From: Actinomyces oris
Lineage (GTDB): Bacteria; Actinomycetota; Actinomycetes; Actinomycetales; Actinomycetaceae
Length of the DNA stretch: 64,000 bases
Direction: 5' to 3'
Assembly (NCBI RefSeq): GCF_001553935.1
Contig: NZ_CP014232.1
Span: forward strand, 1,240,001-1,304,000
Shown here: piece by piece, positions 8,863 through 17,365 of the stretch
Layout of the letters: each line of letters starts with the position of its first letter
Numbering within the stretch: position 1 is the first letter of the stretch
Notes under the pieces: generated by a model
Databases searched by the model: none
Seen by the model: the letters and a program-made list of their open reading frames with translations, nothing else
What the model was told of the DNA's origin: nothing
Program-made: the position numbers and the translations under genes

Positions 8863-8885
8863 GCCGACTGAGCTGGCCCGGCAAA

Positions 8886-8947
8886 TCGACCAAAACTTCA
8901 TAAACGACGCGGCTCCGGGTCGATTCTGAAGATTCTGTCGAAGTGTG
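8886..8947. repeat. Dispersed palindromic repeat, family C copy 1
   Basis: An imperfect palindrome with arms TCGACCAAAACTTCATAAAC and its near complement ending GATTCTGTCGAAGTGTG, around a GC core (GACGCGGCTCCGGGTCG). It closely matches the reverse complement of the copy at 16777-16844 and, more loosely, the copy at 31660-31726. It lies just past a gene end, between convergent genes, and may act as a bidirectional terminator or be a miniature mobile sequence. Confidence 0.8.
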
Positions 8948-8980
8948 GGTGGAGAGGGAGGCGCGGGCGGCGTCAGCGAC

Positions 8981-9724
8981 TCAGCCGAGCAGGGCCAGGA
9001 CGACCGCGGCGCTGCGGGCGGCGGCCTCCTCGGCGGCGATGTGGAAGTCCTGGCCCGCCTCGGGGCCGCACAGGTCGGACACGCCGCGCACCGAGATGAA
9101 GGGGACGCCGGCGCCCGCCGCCACCTGCGCCAGCGCCGTCGACTCCATGTCGGTGCTCAGTGCTGCCGGGAAGACCTCGCGGGTGTCGGCGACGTTCGCG
9201 GCCGTCACGAAGGAGTTGCCGGCCAGCATCTGACCGACGCTCAGTCGCGCCGAGCCCGACGACGCCGTGGCGCCGCGCAGGGCCTCCTGGCCCACCTGCT
9301 CCAGTCGCTCCAGCAGGGCCGCATCCCCGGCGAAGGTCTCCGGCTGGCCCGGGGTCTGGCCGCGGGCGTAGCCGAAGGCGGTGGCGTCGGCGTCGGTGTA
9401 GGCCAGAGTTGCCGAGGCGCACACGTCGCCGACCTCGACCTGGCGGCCGAGCCCGCCGGTGGTTCCCGCCGAGACGACGGCGCTGGGGCAGACCTGAGCC
9501 AGGACCGTCGCCAGCGCGCTCGCGGCTGCCACGAGCCCGATGCCGCTGCGCACGACGATGAGCTCGCGCTCGCCGTCGGGAAGCTGGAGGGACCAGGCGC
9601 GTGCGGCCCCCGGCAGGGGCGGCGCCTGGGCGGCCGCGCGCTTGGGCAGGGCGTCGAGGAAGGGCTGGGCCTCCTCTGCCATGGCGCAGGAGACGATGAC
9701 GGGTGCGGCACTGGTGCGACTCAC
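8981..9724 (-). CDS. mtnN: 5'-methylthioadenosine/S-adenosylhomocysteine nucleosidase
   Basis: A 247-residue cytosolic nucleosidase that cleaves adenine from MTA and SAH, making S-ribosylhomocysteine, the LuxS substrate. Family motifs: AMAEEAQPF near the N-terminus with the catalytic Glu, VVSAGTTGGLG (the G-x-AGG-like ligand loop), STDMESTALAQVA (ribose-binding Met-Glu) and VRGVSDLCG containing the catalytic Asp. Normal length is about 230-250. GTG start 6 nt after TAGGCT on the minus strand (9731-9736), no ribosome site: probably leaderless. LuxS lies about 1.8 kb further on with the same promoter design, completing the two-step AI-2 pathway. Confidence 0.92.
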   Translation of the reverse strand: MSRTSAAPVIVSCAMAEEAQPFLDALPKRAAAQAPPLPGAARAWSLQLPDGERELIVVRSGIGLVAAASALATVLAQVCPSAVVSAGTTGGLGRQVEVGDVCASATLAYTDADATAFGYARGQTPGQPETFAGDAALLERLEQVGQEALRGATASSGSARLSVGQMLAGNSFVTAANVADTREVFPAALSTDMESTALAQVAAGAGVPFISVRGVSDLCGPEAGQDFHIAAEEAAARSAAVVLALLG

Positions 9725-9820
9725 GCGCCGAGCCTACAGGGGGTGGGTGGAGGGCGATGGGGTCAGTGAGGGCTGCCCTGAGGGTTGCCCTCTTTCTGGC
9801 TCCCGGCTCCCGGGCTCACT

Positions 9821-9966
9821 GGCGGGGACATTCCGCGCGGCCGGGTGCGTGTCCTTCCGGGCGGGGGCGTTCGACGCCGTCGGGGACAGGAATACGGTCC
9901 CCGCACGCGCAGGATGTCCCCGGCGGTGCGGAAAGGTCCCCGGACGCGCAGGATGTCCCCGCACGC
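9821..9966 (+). repeat. TGTCCCC-type intergenic repeat, copy 1
   Basis: Shares about 115 nearly identical bases with the copy at 11356: GGCGGGGACATTCCGCGCGG, then a GGGGAC...GTCCCC hairpin, then GCACGCGCAGGATGTCCCC. The unit GCGCAGGATGTCCCC recurs in tandem here. The 389-bp gap 9725-10113 holds this repeat plus low-complexity sequence (9975-10060) with repeated GCCTTGCCCTGCT; no gene was found there. Confidence 0.85.
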
Positions 9967-10113
9967 ATCGGGCCAGTTCGCCGTGTCCGCCGAGCCTTGC
10001 CCTGCTTCGCCCCACTGCCGGGCTTTGCCGTGTCTGCCGGGCCTTGCCCTGCTGCACCCCATCACCAGGCCTCGGGCTCCACTGGGTTCCGGTGCCCCAT
10101 GGTCTACGACGCC

Positions 10114-11082
10114 CTACTGACCCGCGCCCTCGTCGTCCCGGGAGCCCGTGGCGGCGGTGACGGCCGCGGCCGGGTTGATGGGCAGCGCCCGGCGGGACTG
10201 GTCGCGGCGCAGCAGGAAGTTCCCCAGCCGGATCGGCCAGGCCACGTGGTTGATCCGCGGCCAGCGCAGCATGACGTAGTCGACCGCGTCGTCCACCTCC
10301 AGGCGCCGCGTCGAGTTGCCGACCCGCACCCACAGCGCCGCTCCGTCGTGCCCTTTGGTCGGCTTGAGGTAGACCGGCAGCGGGGATGGGGGCGCTGTCA
10401 CCCGGCACACCTCCGCGGTCCCGTCCGGGGTGGGCGCGAAGTCCACCTGCGGCAGCGCCGCCGCGTTCGTGCCCATGCGTGTGCGCCACATGCCGCGCAG
10501 CCACAGCTCGAAACGGTCGGCGTCGGGCTGTTTGAGGGTCGTGTAGTCGGGGCCGAGCCCGATGAGGTTGCCGCCGTCATCGACGCCGAGCAGGAGCGTG
10601 CCGCCCGCGGAGTTCATGAAGGCCGCCACCGTCTTGGCCACGACCTCCTCCATGGCCTCATCGCGCTTGTCCGTGCGCAGGTTCCAGCGCGCCGAGGACT
10701 TGAACTCCAGGCGGTCGGACTCGCCCATCTGGGCGACCTCCGCGATCGGCAGCAGCGTGGGATGGTGCTGGACACGCGCCAGCACCGCGGAGGTTGCCAC
10801 CAGCACCACGACCGCCACGCCGCAGGAGGTCGCCAGCATCTTGATCGAGAACAGGTCGCCCTCGTCGAAGATCCACCCCGCCAGCAGCAGCCCCAGCCAC
10901 AGGCCGACAAGCGCGATGAGCGTGGCCGCCGCACCCGACACGGAGACTCGCCCGCGCAGCAGGAACCGCGTCAGCCGCCCCACGAGGAAGGACAGCAGGA
11001 GCAGCAGTGGCTGAGCGATGACCCACCAGATGAGGATGGGGTTGGCGGGGTTGGTGATGGTGACGGTCTCGATGCTCTCCAC
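10114..11082 (-). CDS. Membrane protein with Schlafen AlbA_2 domain
   Basis: About 322 residues from the GTG at 11082. Two or three N-terminal membrane segments (ILIWWVIAQPLLLLLSFLVG, AATLIALVGLWLGLLLAGWI, AVVVLVATSAVLA) are followed by a cytosolic AlbA_2 (Schlafen-like, divergent nucleotide-binding) domain, recognised by ESDRLEFKSSARWN and TVAAFMNSAGGTLLLGVDDGG with a following GLGPDY. AlbA_2 domains occur in DNA/RNA-interacting regulators and nucleases; a membrane-fused version has no assigned role. No ribosome site is visible. The gene is bracketed by two same-orientation copies of the TGTCCCC repeat (9821 and 11356). Confidence 0.7.
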   Translation of the reverse strand: MESIETVTITNPANPILIWWVIAQPLLLLLSFLVGRLTRFLLRGRVSVSGAAATLIALVGLWLGLLLAGWIFDEGDLFSIKMLATSCGVAVVVLVATSAVLARVQHHPTLLPIAEVAQMGESDRLEFKSSARWNLRTDKRDEAMEEVVAKTVAAFMNSAGGTLLLGVDDGGNLIGLGPDYTTLKQPDADRFELWLRGMWRTRMGTNAAALPQVDFAPTPDGTAEVCRVTAPPSPLPVYLKPTKGHDGAALWVRVGNSTRRLEVDDAVDYVMLRWPRINHVAWPIRLGNFLLRRDQSRRALPINPAAAVTAATGSRDDEGAGQ

Positions 11083-11355
11083 GTGCGTCAGGTTCTTTTC
11101 GTCTCGGTGCCTCGCGGCGCGGGCACAGGGTGGGCGGGGGTGGGCTGAGTGCGATTCGGGATGCGGTTGGTGCCGGTGCTGGTGCCGGTGCTGGACCGGG
11201 CCCGATGTCGGAGCCCGGCGACGGCGCGCCGTTCCGCTCCATGACTGTGCCAGCCCCGGTGTTGCCAGACTGTGAGGACTGTCCTCTCTGCGGTTCCTGG
11301 TCTCGGTGGTTCCTGGTCTCGGTGGCGCTTGGTTGTGCCGGCTCCGCGTCTCGCC

Positions 11356-11510
11356 GGCGGGGACATTCCGCGCGGCCGGGTGCGTGTCCTTCCGGGCGGG
11401 GGCGTTCGACGCCGTCGGGGACCGGAATCCTGTCCCCGCACGCGCAGGTTGTCCCCGGCCGGGAGGGAATGTCACCGGCTGGGAGGGAGTGTCCCCGGCC
11501 GGGCGGGACA
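11356..11510 (+). repeat. TGTCCCC-type intergenic repeat, copy 2, with 20-bp tandem units
   Basis: Same core as copy 1 (GGCGGGGACATTCCGCGCGG onward), then about three head-to-tail units of 20 bp, each of the form TGTCCCCGGCCGGGAGGGAA with small changes, ending near 11510. The whole 444-bp gap 11083-11526 has no convincing gene. Its other notable content is a short GCTGGTGCCG duplication near 11170 and repeated GGTTCCTGGTCTCGGTGG at 11295-11325. Confidence 0.85.
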
Positions 11511-11526
11511 GGGTCGCGCGGCTGCG

Positions 11527-12009
11527 TCAGGCCATGACCTGCGTCCACTCCTCGCGGGCGGCGAGGAAGTCGCGCACCGCCTCCTGGGCGGCGGCCAGCG
11601 AGTGGTTCGCCCCCCAGCCGCACTGGACCTCGTTGGCCGCCGGCACCTCCTGGGCGGTGAGGATGTCGCGGAAGGTCGCCTCCAGCAGCGGCAGGAACTC
11701 CTCGATCCCCACCCCCAGCATGAGGGCGTAGAAGCCGGTCTGGCAGCCCATGGGGGAGAAGTCGATGAGCCGGTCGGTGTGGTTGCGCATGAGCTCTGCG
11801 CTCAGGTGCTCGATGGAGTGCACGGCCTCCATCTCCAGGTGCGCGCGGTTGGGCTGGCAGAAGCGCACGTCGTACTTGACGAGCACGTCCCCGCCGGGCA
11901 GCTCCTTGCGGTCGGCCACGCGCACGTAGGGCGCGGCGACCTTGGTGTGGTCCAGGTTGAAGGACTCGACGTTCATCCTCGGCGTGCTCTGCTGGCTCGT
12001 CTCGCTCAT
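11527..12009 (-). CDS. luxS: S-ribosylhomocysteine lyase (AI-2 synthesis)
   Basis: A 160-residue metalloenzyme that splits S-ribosylhomocysteine into homocysteine and DPD, the precursor of autoinducer-2. The zinc ligands are H64 and H68 in HSIEH and C130 in [10 protein letters not shown]; the catalytic Cys is C89 in [11 protein letters not shown]. Length and motifs are complete. The ATG is 6 nt after TAGGCT (12016-12021, minus strand), so it is probably leaderless. With mtnN at 9 kb and an AI-2E transporter at 13 kb it forms a loose AI-2 neighbourhood, although each gene appears to have its own promoter. Confidence 0.97.
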   Translation of the reverse strand: MSETSQQSTPRMNVESFNLDHTKVAAPYVRVADRKELPGGDVLVKYDVRFCQPNRAHLEMEAVHSIEHLSAELMRNHTDRLIDFSPMGCQTGFYALMLGVGIEEFLPLLEATFRDILTAQEVPAANEVQCGWGANHSLAAAQEAVRDFLAAREEWTQVMA

Positions 12010-12049
12010 GGGCTCAGCCTACGGGGCGGTCACGAGGCAGGATGGGGCC

Positions 12050-12874
12050 ATGACTTCACTGGCGCGCATCGTTACGGGGCCCGACGACGCCCCCACCCTG
12101 GTTCTGCTCCACGGCATCACCGGCTCCGCAGTCTCCCTGGCCGAGGCCATCGACCACTGGGTGGGCCGCGGCTACCGGGTCGTAGCGGTCGACGCCCGCG
12201 GGCACGGCCTGTCCCCGCGGTGGGAGCCGGGCCAGCTCGAGCGGGCCGGGGAGGTCCTCGTGGAGGACCTCATCGCCGTCCTGGAGGAGTTGGAGGCCGC
12301 CTCGCGCGGCCGGGCCGCCCTGGGTCTGCCGACGCCGCCCGCCCCAGTCGTCATCGGTCACTCGATGGGCGCGGCCACCGCCATGGTGGCCGCCGTCCGT
12401 CGCCCCGACCTGGTCACCGGCGTCGTCCTGGAGGACCCGGCCCGCTTCGGTACCCGCAGCCCGCGCGAGCTCCTGGCCCGCGGCGCCGCCCGGGAGCGGG
12501 CTCGCGCCGCCGAGGTCGCCGACCTGCCGGCCGCCGTCGGCCGCGCCCTGGAGACCATGCCCGACGCCGAGGCCCTCCCGGGCGTATGGGCCTCCCAGCG
12601 CACCGACCCTGGCCTGCTGCTCTCCGGCGTCGTCACCCCCGAGGTCCCCTGGGACGAGGCGATGGCGGCGCTCGCCGTCCCCGCCCTGCTGCTCACCGGT
12701 GACCGGCCTGGCAGCGCCCGCGTGGGCAGCGAGGGCCTGGCCACCGCCTCCCGCAACCCCCGTATCACCCCGGTCCTCGTGCCCGGGGCCGGCCACCAGG
12801 TGCGCCGCAGTGACCCACAGGCCTTCTACCGCGCCGTCGACGCCTGGCTGGCCGAGGTCCTGCCAGTGGACTGA
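12050..12874 (+). CDS. Alpha/beta-hydrolase
   Basis: A 274-residue cytosolic alpha/beta-hydrolase: oxyanion region LLHGITGSAVS, strand VVAVDARGHGLS, nucleophile elbow GHSMGAAT with Ser105, and the C-terminal catalytic His in PGAGHQVRR. Substrate unknown; relatives are annotated as lipases, esterases or haloperoxidases. Divergent from luxS with only 40 bp between start codons, so the two promoters overlap. CAGGAT sits 6 nt before the ATG, a weaker version of the leaderless pattern. Confidence 0.85.
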   Translation: MTSLARIVTGPDDAPTLVLLHGITGSAVSLAEAIDHWVGRGYRVVAVDARGHGLSPRWEPGQLERAGEVLVEDLIAVLEELEAASRGRAALGLPTPPAPVVIGHSMGAATAMVAAVRRPDLVTGVVLEDPARFGTRSPRELLARGAARERARAAEVADLPAAVGRALETMPDAEALPGVWASQRTDPGLLLSGVVTPEVPWDEAMAALAVPALLLTGDRPGSARVGSEGLATASRNPRITPVLVPGAGHQVRRSDPQAFYRAVDAWLAEVLPVD

Positions 12875-13057
12875 GGTTGGGTTGCAGGCAGCCGGAGAGC
12901 CACCGGCCCTCGCCGGAATGCCACCAGAGAGTCGCTGCCGCGCCACTGCCGCGCCACGGCAGCGCCACCACCGCGACCGCGGAAAGGGGGAGAGCTCCCA
13001 CGGCGCGTCTAGGACGTCGGGGCGCAGCGCGCCGCCAGTCCGTGGGAGGATGCGCCC

Positions 13058-14368
13058 ATGGCAGTTGTGTCGGACAAAGCTCGGAAGGCCGCCGTTCCCC
13101 TCCCCGGGGAGCGCACGCAGGGGGAGACCATCGCCTACCTCCTCGCGGCACTGACCATTGGCGCGGTGGGGCTCTACCTCATCCAAGACCTCTTCGCCCC
13201 GGCCTTCTTCGCCCTCACCCTCGTGGTGACGGTCCGGCCGATGGTGTCCTGGATGACGCGCCACCGGGTGCCGCGCGTGGTCGCGGCGACGGCGGCGATC
13301 GCGCTCATCTTCGCCTTCGTCGTCCTACTGTTCGCGGCCCTGGCCGTCGCCGTCGCCCAGCTCGTCGACACCCTGCCGCAGTACGCCCCCAAGTTCCAGG
13401 CGATCTGGAAGCAGGCCGAGACCCAGCTCAACAGCATGGGGGTCGACCAGTCCGCGGTGCTCAAGCAGGTCACCAATTTCCTGGACACCTCCCAGCTGGT
13501 CATGGTGGCCCAGTCGGTCCTGGGGCAGCTGACCTCGGCCAGCGCGATGCTCGGCGTCATGTCGATGGTGGTCGTCTTCCTCATGTTCGACACCGCCAAG
13601 ATCGAGATCCGCACCGCGGCCCTCGGCGTCCTTAAGCCGGGGATGGCCTCAGCCCTGGCCTCCTTCTGCGAGGCGGTGCGCTCCTACTGGATGGTCTCGA
13701 CGGTCTTCGGTCTCATCGTGGCCGTCATCAACGCGGTCACCCTGTGGTACCTGAACGTGCCGATGGCCATCACTTGGGGCGTGGTCTCCTTCATCACCAA
13801 CTACATCCCGAATATCGGCTTCGTCCTGGGCGTGGTGCCGCCGGCGATCCTGGGGCTGGTGGACTCCGGCCCGTGGACGGCGCTGTGGGTGGTGCTGTCC
13901 TACACGGCGGCCAACTTCGTCATCCAGTCCCTCATCCAGCCCAAGTTCACGGGGGACGCGGTGGGGCTCAATACGACGACGACCTTCCTGTGCCTGCTGT
14001 TCTGGTCCACTGTCACCGGGGCGATGGGGACGATCCTGGCGGTGCCGCTGACCCTGTTCGTCAAAGCCCTCCTCATCGACTCCGACCCGCGCTCGCGCTG
14101 GGTGGGGATCTTCCTGTCCGCCGGCGACTCGCCGGTGCGCGACCCCGATGAGCTCGACCAGGGCGTACTCGACCAGCTCGACCTCGACGGTGACGGCGTT
14201 GGCGAGGCCGACCCCGACTACGGCCGGGCCGTCGTCGAGAAGCGCGCTGAGGTCATCAAGGAGCGTGAGAAGGCCAGCAAGTCGGCCACGCGCGCCAGCG
14301 GCGGTGGGGACGGCGACGACGTCGAGGTCTCCGCGCCCGCGGACTCGAGCCGGGCCACCAAGGACTGA
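13058..14368 (+). CDS. AI-2E family transporter
   Basis: A 436-residue membrane protein of the AI-2E (PerM/TqsA/YdiK) family: two N-terminal segment pairs, a soluble region at about 110-160, and a conserved membrane block with MAITWGVVSFITNYIPNIGFVLG, then PPAILGLVDSG and FVIQSLIQPKFTGDAVGLN. E. coli TqsA exports AI-2; other members act as Na+/H+ antiporters, so the substrate is open, but proximity to luxS and mtnN favours AI-2 export. A charged 90-residue cytosolic tail follows. The ATG has a GGAGG site (spacing 7). Confidence 0.9.
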   Translation: MAVVSDKARKAAVPLPGERTQGETIAYLLAALTIGAVGLYLIQDLFAPAFFALTLVVTVRPMVSWMTRHRVPRVVAATAAIALIFAFVVLLFAALAVAVAQLVDTLPQYAPKFQAIWKQAETQLNSMGVDQSAVLKQVTNFLDTSQLVMVAQSVLGQLTSASAMLGVMSMVVVFLMFDTAKIEIRTAALGVLKPGMASALASFCEAVRSYWMVSTVFGLIVAVINAVTLWYLNVPMAITWGVVSFITNYIPNIGFVLGVVPPAILGLVDSGPWTALWVVLSYTAANFVIQSLIQPKFTGDAVGLNTTTTFLCLLFWSTVTGAMGTILAVPLTLFVKALLIDSDPRSRWVGIFLSAGDSPVRDPDELDQGVLDQLDLDGDGVGEADPDYGRAVVEKRAEVIKEREKASKSATRASGGGDGDDVEVSAPADSSRATKD

Positions 14369-14446
14369 GCTCAGGCCTGCGCCCCGGCGCACTGATGGCC
14401 GCAGGGCGAGCCTGGCGCTCAGGGAATCGGCGACTGCGTTTCGCCC

Positions 14447-14534
14447 CGAGAACGTACTTCTCCTCCAGATCACTGAGGTCCGTCCCCAGTCATCTGGAGG
14501 AGAACGCAGTCCTCGTGCAGAAAGTACGTTCTCG
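14447..14534. repeat. Nested palindrome between convergent genes
   Basis: An outer inverted repeat, CGAGAACGTACTT (14447-14459) with AAGTACGTTCTCG (14522-14534), encloses an inner one, CTCCTCCAGAT with ATCTGGAGGAG (about 14460-14502). It lies between the convergent AI-2E transporter and glucokinase genes and would fold on either strand, so a bidirectional terminator is the simplest reading; a remnant mobile element is the alternative. Confidence 0.65.
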
Positions 14535-14568
14535 ACGACGTGGCCTCCGGCCCGGCCGGCCGCGGCCC

Positions 14569-15516
14569 TCAGGGCTGGCGGGCCAGGTCCGCGGCCCCGA
14601 CGAGCCCGGCCTCCTGACCGCCCTCGGCCAGGACCACCGGGATGGCGGGGCGGTGGGTACCGGCCGTGAGGTTGTCGGCGAAGGCCTTGCGCGTGGGGGC
14701 GAGCAGGATGTCGCCGGCCTCGGCCAGGCCGCCGGCGATGACGATGACCTCCGGGTCCAGCAGCGCGCACATATCGGCCAGTCCCACCCCCAGCCAGTGG
14801 GTGAGCTGCTCGTAGCACTCCAGGGCGGCGGGGTCCCCCTCGCGGGCGGCTGCGGTGACGGCCTTGCCGGAGATGTGCTCCGGGTCGCCGCCGGAGAGCT
14901 CGATGATGCGGGCCGCATAGCCGGGGCGGAACTGCGCCAGCTCCCAGGCGTTGACTCCCAGGGCCGTGCCGGCGCTGTAGCGCTCCAGGCACCCGCGCAG
15001 GCCGCACCCGCAGGGGCGCCCGCCGGGAACGACGTTGAGGTGCCCGATCTCCCCGCCGAATCCGGCCGCCCCGCGCAGGAGGTGGCCGTCAACGATGATG
15101 GCCCCGCCCACGCCGGTGCCGATGGCCACGATGAGGGCGTTGCGTTTGCCGCGGGCCGCCCCGAAGCGGGCCTCGGCCCACCCGAAGGCATTGGCGTCGT
15201 TCTCGACGACGACGGGCAGGCCCACGCCCTCGGAGACGACGTCGCCGATCCGCATCCCAGTCCAGTCCAGGTTGGTGCCGTGCGCCATCGTGTTGCGGTC
15301 GGAGGACACGAAGCCCGCCGCCCCGATGCCCACGGTGGCCACGTCGGGGAAGTCCTCCCGCAGCCGGCGCACCACCATCGTGATCGTGTCAATGATCGCC
15401 TGGCGGTCGGCGGCGGGGGAGTCGCGCCGAATCGTCTGAAGAACCTTCCCCTCGTCGTCGACGACGCCGGCCGCGATCTTCGTTCCGCCGACATCCACTC
15501 CGATGCTCAGTGCCAT
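14569..15516 (-). CDS. glkA: ROK-family glucokinase
   Basis: A 315-residue sugar kinase: N-terminal phosphate loop IGVDVGGTKIA, sugar-binding ENDANAFGWAEARFG with the catalytic Asp in END, the second Gly-rich loop IGTGVGGAIIVDG, EIGHLNV, and the ROK zinc motif CGCGLRGCLERY. ROK kinases with this motif in actinobacteria are usually ATP-dependent glucokinases; a fructo- or N-acetylmannosamine kinase cannot be excluded. The ATG at 15516 has an AAGGAG site. Monocistronic on the minus strand. Confidence 0.88.
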   Translation of the reverse strand: MALSIGVDVGGTKIAAGVVDDEGKVLQTIRRDSPAADRQAIIDTITMVVRRLREDFPDVATVGIGAAGFVSSDRNTMAHGTNLDWTGMRIGDVVSEGVGLPVVVENDANAFGWAEARFGAARGKRNALIVAIGTGVGGAIIVDGHLLRGAAGFGGEIGHLNVVPGGRPCGCGLRGCLERYSAGTALGVNAWELAQFRPGYAARIIELSGGDPEHISGKAVTAAAREGDPAALECYEQLTHWLGVGLADMCALLDPEVIVIAGGLAEAGDILLAPTRKAFADNLTAGTHRPAIPVVLAEGGQEAGLVGAADLARQP

Positions 15517-15709
15517 GCTCGCGCTCCTTGGTGAAACGACCGTTGCTGACGTCGCTGGTTGCGTCGTTGCTCGTCAGACGATCAATGGGATAAGTCATGG
15601 AAGAATAGCGTCCCCCGGCCCGCCCAGGGGGCGAGTCGGGGGAGGAGCCCCGGGGTGGGGCAGGAGCACCTGAGCCGACGGGCGCCGTCGGCGTTCCGCT
15701 GCGCGGCGG

Positions 15710-16576
15710 TCAGTGCGCCGATGCCGGTGCCGCGGGGCTCGCGGACCCGGTAGTGCCCTGGGCTCCCTTGGCCTCCTTGGCCTTGGCGGCCTGGCTCTTG
15801 ACGACGGATGTCATGTAGTCGGCGTCCTGGTACCCGTTGATGTAGGTCTCGCCCACGATCATGAACGGGGTTCCCTGAATGCCGATGGAATGGACGTGGT
15901 CGGTGGACTCGGAGACGGCCTTGACGGTCTCGGCGGCGGTCATGTCAGTGCGGAACTTCGACAGGTCCGCCACCCCGGCCTTCTTGGCGAAGTCGACCAG
16001 GGAGTCCTCGGTGTAGGTCGGGTGGCCCTTGGGGTCGGCGGCGGCGTAGACGGCGTCGTGGAACTCCCAGAACTTTCCCTGCTTGGCGGCGGCCCGCCCG
16101 GCCTGGGCGGCCAGGGGCGAGGTCTCGCTGATCTGGGCCAGGTCGCGCCACTCGATGCGCAGCGTGCCCTCCTTGACCAGCTTGTTCAGCTCGGGCTCGA
16201 CATTCCGGGCGAACTGGGTGCAGAAGGGGCAGGCGAAGTCGGAGTAGATGACCATGACGACCGGCGCGTCGACCTTGCCCTTGGCCTGGCCGTCGGCCGG
16301 GTCGCGGTGGATCTCGGAGTGGATGAGCTCCAGGGTCTGCTGGTCGGCGACCGGCGGGGCCGGTACGGGCTCGGGGACCGCGGCGGCCGAATCGGAGGAG
16401 GAGGCGGGCGCCTGGCTGGCGGCGGCGGCTTGATGGCGGCGGGAGGCGACGTTCTGCAGCAGCACTGCGGCGAGGACGGCCAGGATGACGGCGATGACCA
16501 CGAGGGTGATGACCGTGGCGCGGTTGGTCCTCGACTGCGTCCGCGTCGGCGTCGAAGAAGGCGGCTGAACACTCAT
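15710..16576 (-). CDS. Membrane-anchored DsbA-like thiol-disulfide oxidoreductase
   Basis: A 288-residue protein with one N-terminal membrane anchor (ATVITLVVIAVILAVLAAVLL), an Ala/Pro/Ser spacer and an extracytoplasmic thioredoxin-fold domain of the DsbA/Thioredoxin_4 type. The active site is CPFC in VIYSDFACPFCTQFAR; the cis-Pro loop is IQGTPFMIVGETYING. In Actinomyces, secreted disulfide formers of this type fold pilins and toxins; here the role is inferred from fold. The ATG at 16576 follows CAGACT by 7 nt with no ribosome site, again leaderless-like. Confidence 0.88.
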   Translation of the reverse strand: MSVQPPSSTPTRTQSRTNRATVITLVVIAVILAVLAAVLLQNVASRRHQAAAASQAPASSSDSAAAVPEPVPAPPVADQQTLELIHSEIHRDPADGQAKGKVDAPVVMVIYSDFACPFCTQFARNVEPELNKLVKEGTLRIEWRDLAQISETSPLAAQAGRAAAKQGKFWEFHDAVYAAADPKGHPTYTEDSLVDFAKKAGVADLSKFRTDMTAAETVKAVSESTDHVHSIGIQGTPFMIVGETYINGYQDADYMTSVVKSQAAKAKEAKGAQGTTGSASPAAPASAH

Positions 16577-16776
16577 GGCAGCGAGTCTGTCAGAGGAGAC
16601 AGGCCCCGCAATACGCCTGATATGGCTGATGAGAGCACAGTTCGTCACAGCCGTCTCGGGCCGATCTCGGCAGGCCCGCCAACCTCACGGGGCGCTCACG
16701 AGCCGCTTACGGCGCGCTCACGAAGGTCACCGAAGCTCATCGGCCCCGGAGGCGCCGTCGCCCATCCTCCGACCCA

Positions 16777-16844
16777 CACACTTCGACCGAATCTTCATAT
16801 TCGACCCGGAGCCGCGTCGTTTGTGAAGTTTTGGTCGAAGTGAG
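16777..16844. repeat. Dispersed palindromic repeat, family C copy 2
   Basis: Arms CACTTCGACCGAATCTTCAT and GTGAAGTTTTGGTCGAAGTG flank a GACCCGGAGCCGCGTCG core. It is close to the exact reverse complement of copy 1 (8886-8947) and shares arms with copy 3 (31660-31726). It lies 24 nt past the end of the first CrcB gene. Confidence 0.8.
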
Positions 16845-16867
16845 GCCGGGGCCGGCCCGGTGGCGCT

Positions 16868-17365
16868 CTAACGCAGGGCTGCGCCGGCAGCCAGCCCGAG
16901 TCCGACGGCGCCCAGCGTCCCCGCCGTCATGAGGGTCGCGTGCGCCAGGGCCGGCCCCCACCGCCCGGCCAGCAGCAGGCGCGCCCCCTCGACGCAGGCC
17001 GTGGAGAAGGTCGAGTACCCGCCCAGGAAGCCGGTCCCCACGACGGTCAGCGCGGTGGCGGCCCAGGTTCCGGAGTGCGGCGGGTCTGCCGCCCGGCCCA
17101 CGAGCAGGCCCATGAGGAGGCAGGCGGTCACGTTGACGACGACCGTGCCCCACGGCATTCGCAGCATCCGCGACATCCAGGGCGCCCGCACCCCGGAACG
17201 ACGCCGCTGCCGGCCTCCCGCCGCAGCCTCCCGGGCGACTCGGCTGCCGAGGCGGCTGACCGAGGTGTCCACGCCCCAGCGGCAGGCCGCCCCCACCCCG
17301 CCGGCCAGCGCCAGGGGGAGCCAGTCGGTGAGCCAGGTTCCCAGCCCGGCGGCGGCCCCGCTCAT
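16868..17365 (-). CDS. crcB: FluC/CrcB fluoride channel subunit 1
   Basis: A 165-residue protein with four membrane segments. Signature parts: LALAGGVGAACRWGVD (G-x-x-R region), WGTVVVNVTACLLMGLLVG (the central N residue) and VGTGFLGGYSTFSTACVEGARLL, the FluC GxxGGxSTFST motif that lines the fluoride pore. Dual-topology FluC channels export cytosolic fluoride; many actinobacteria and firmicutes encode two antiparallel homologues, as here. Start overlaps the stop of the neighbouring crcB (ATGA). An Arg/Ala-rich loop (residues 48-63) is longer than usual. Confidence 0.9.
   Translation of the reverse strand: MSGAAAGLGTWLTDWLPLALAGGVGAACRWGVDTSVSRLGSRVAREAAAGGRQRRRSGVRAPWMSRMLRMPWGTVVVNVTACLLMGLLVGRAADPPHSGTWAATALTVVGTGFLGGYSTFSTACVEGARLLLAGRWGPALAHATLMTAGTLGAVGLGLAAGAALR

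Noticed and set aside
9821..11510. CRISPR array
   Set aside because: The TGTCCCC units are only about 20 bp apart, have no spacers of uniform length, and no cas genes are near.
14395..15534. A 379-codon plus-strand frame opposite glucokinase
   Set aside because: Antisense to an intact ROK kinase and without protein-like features.
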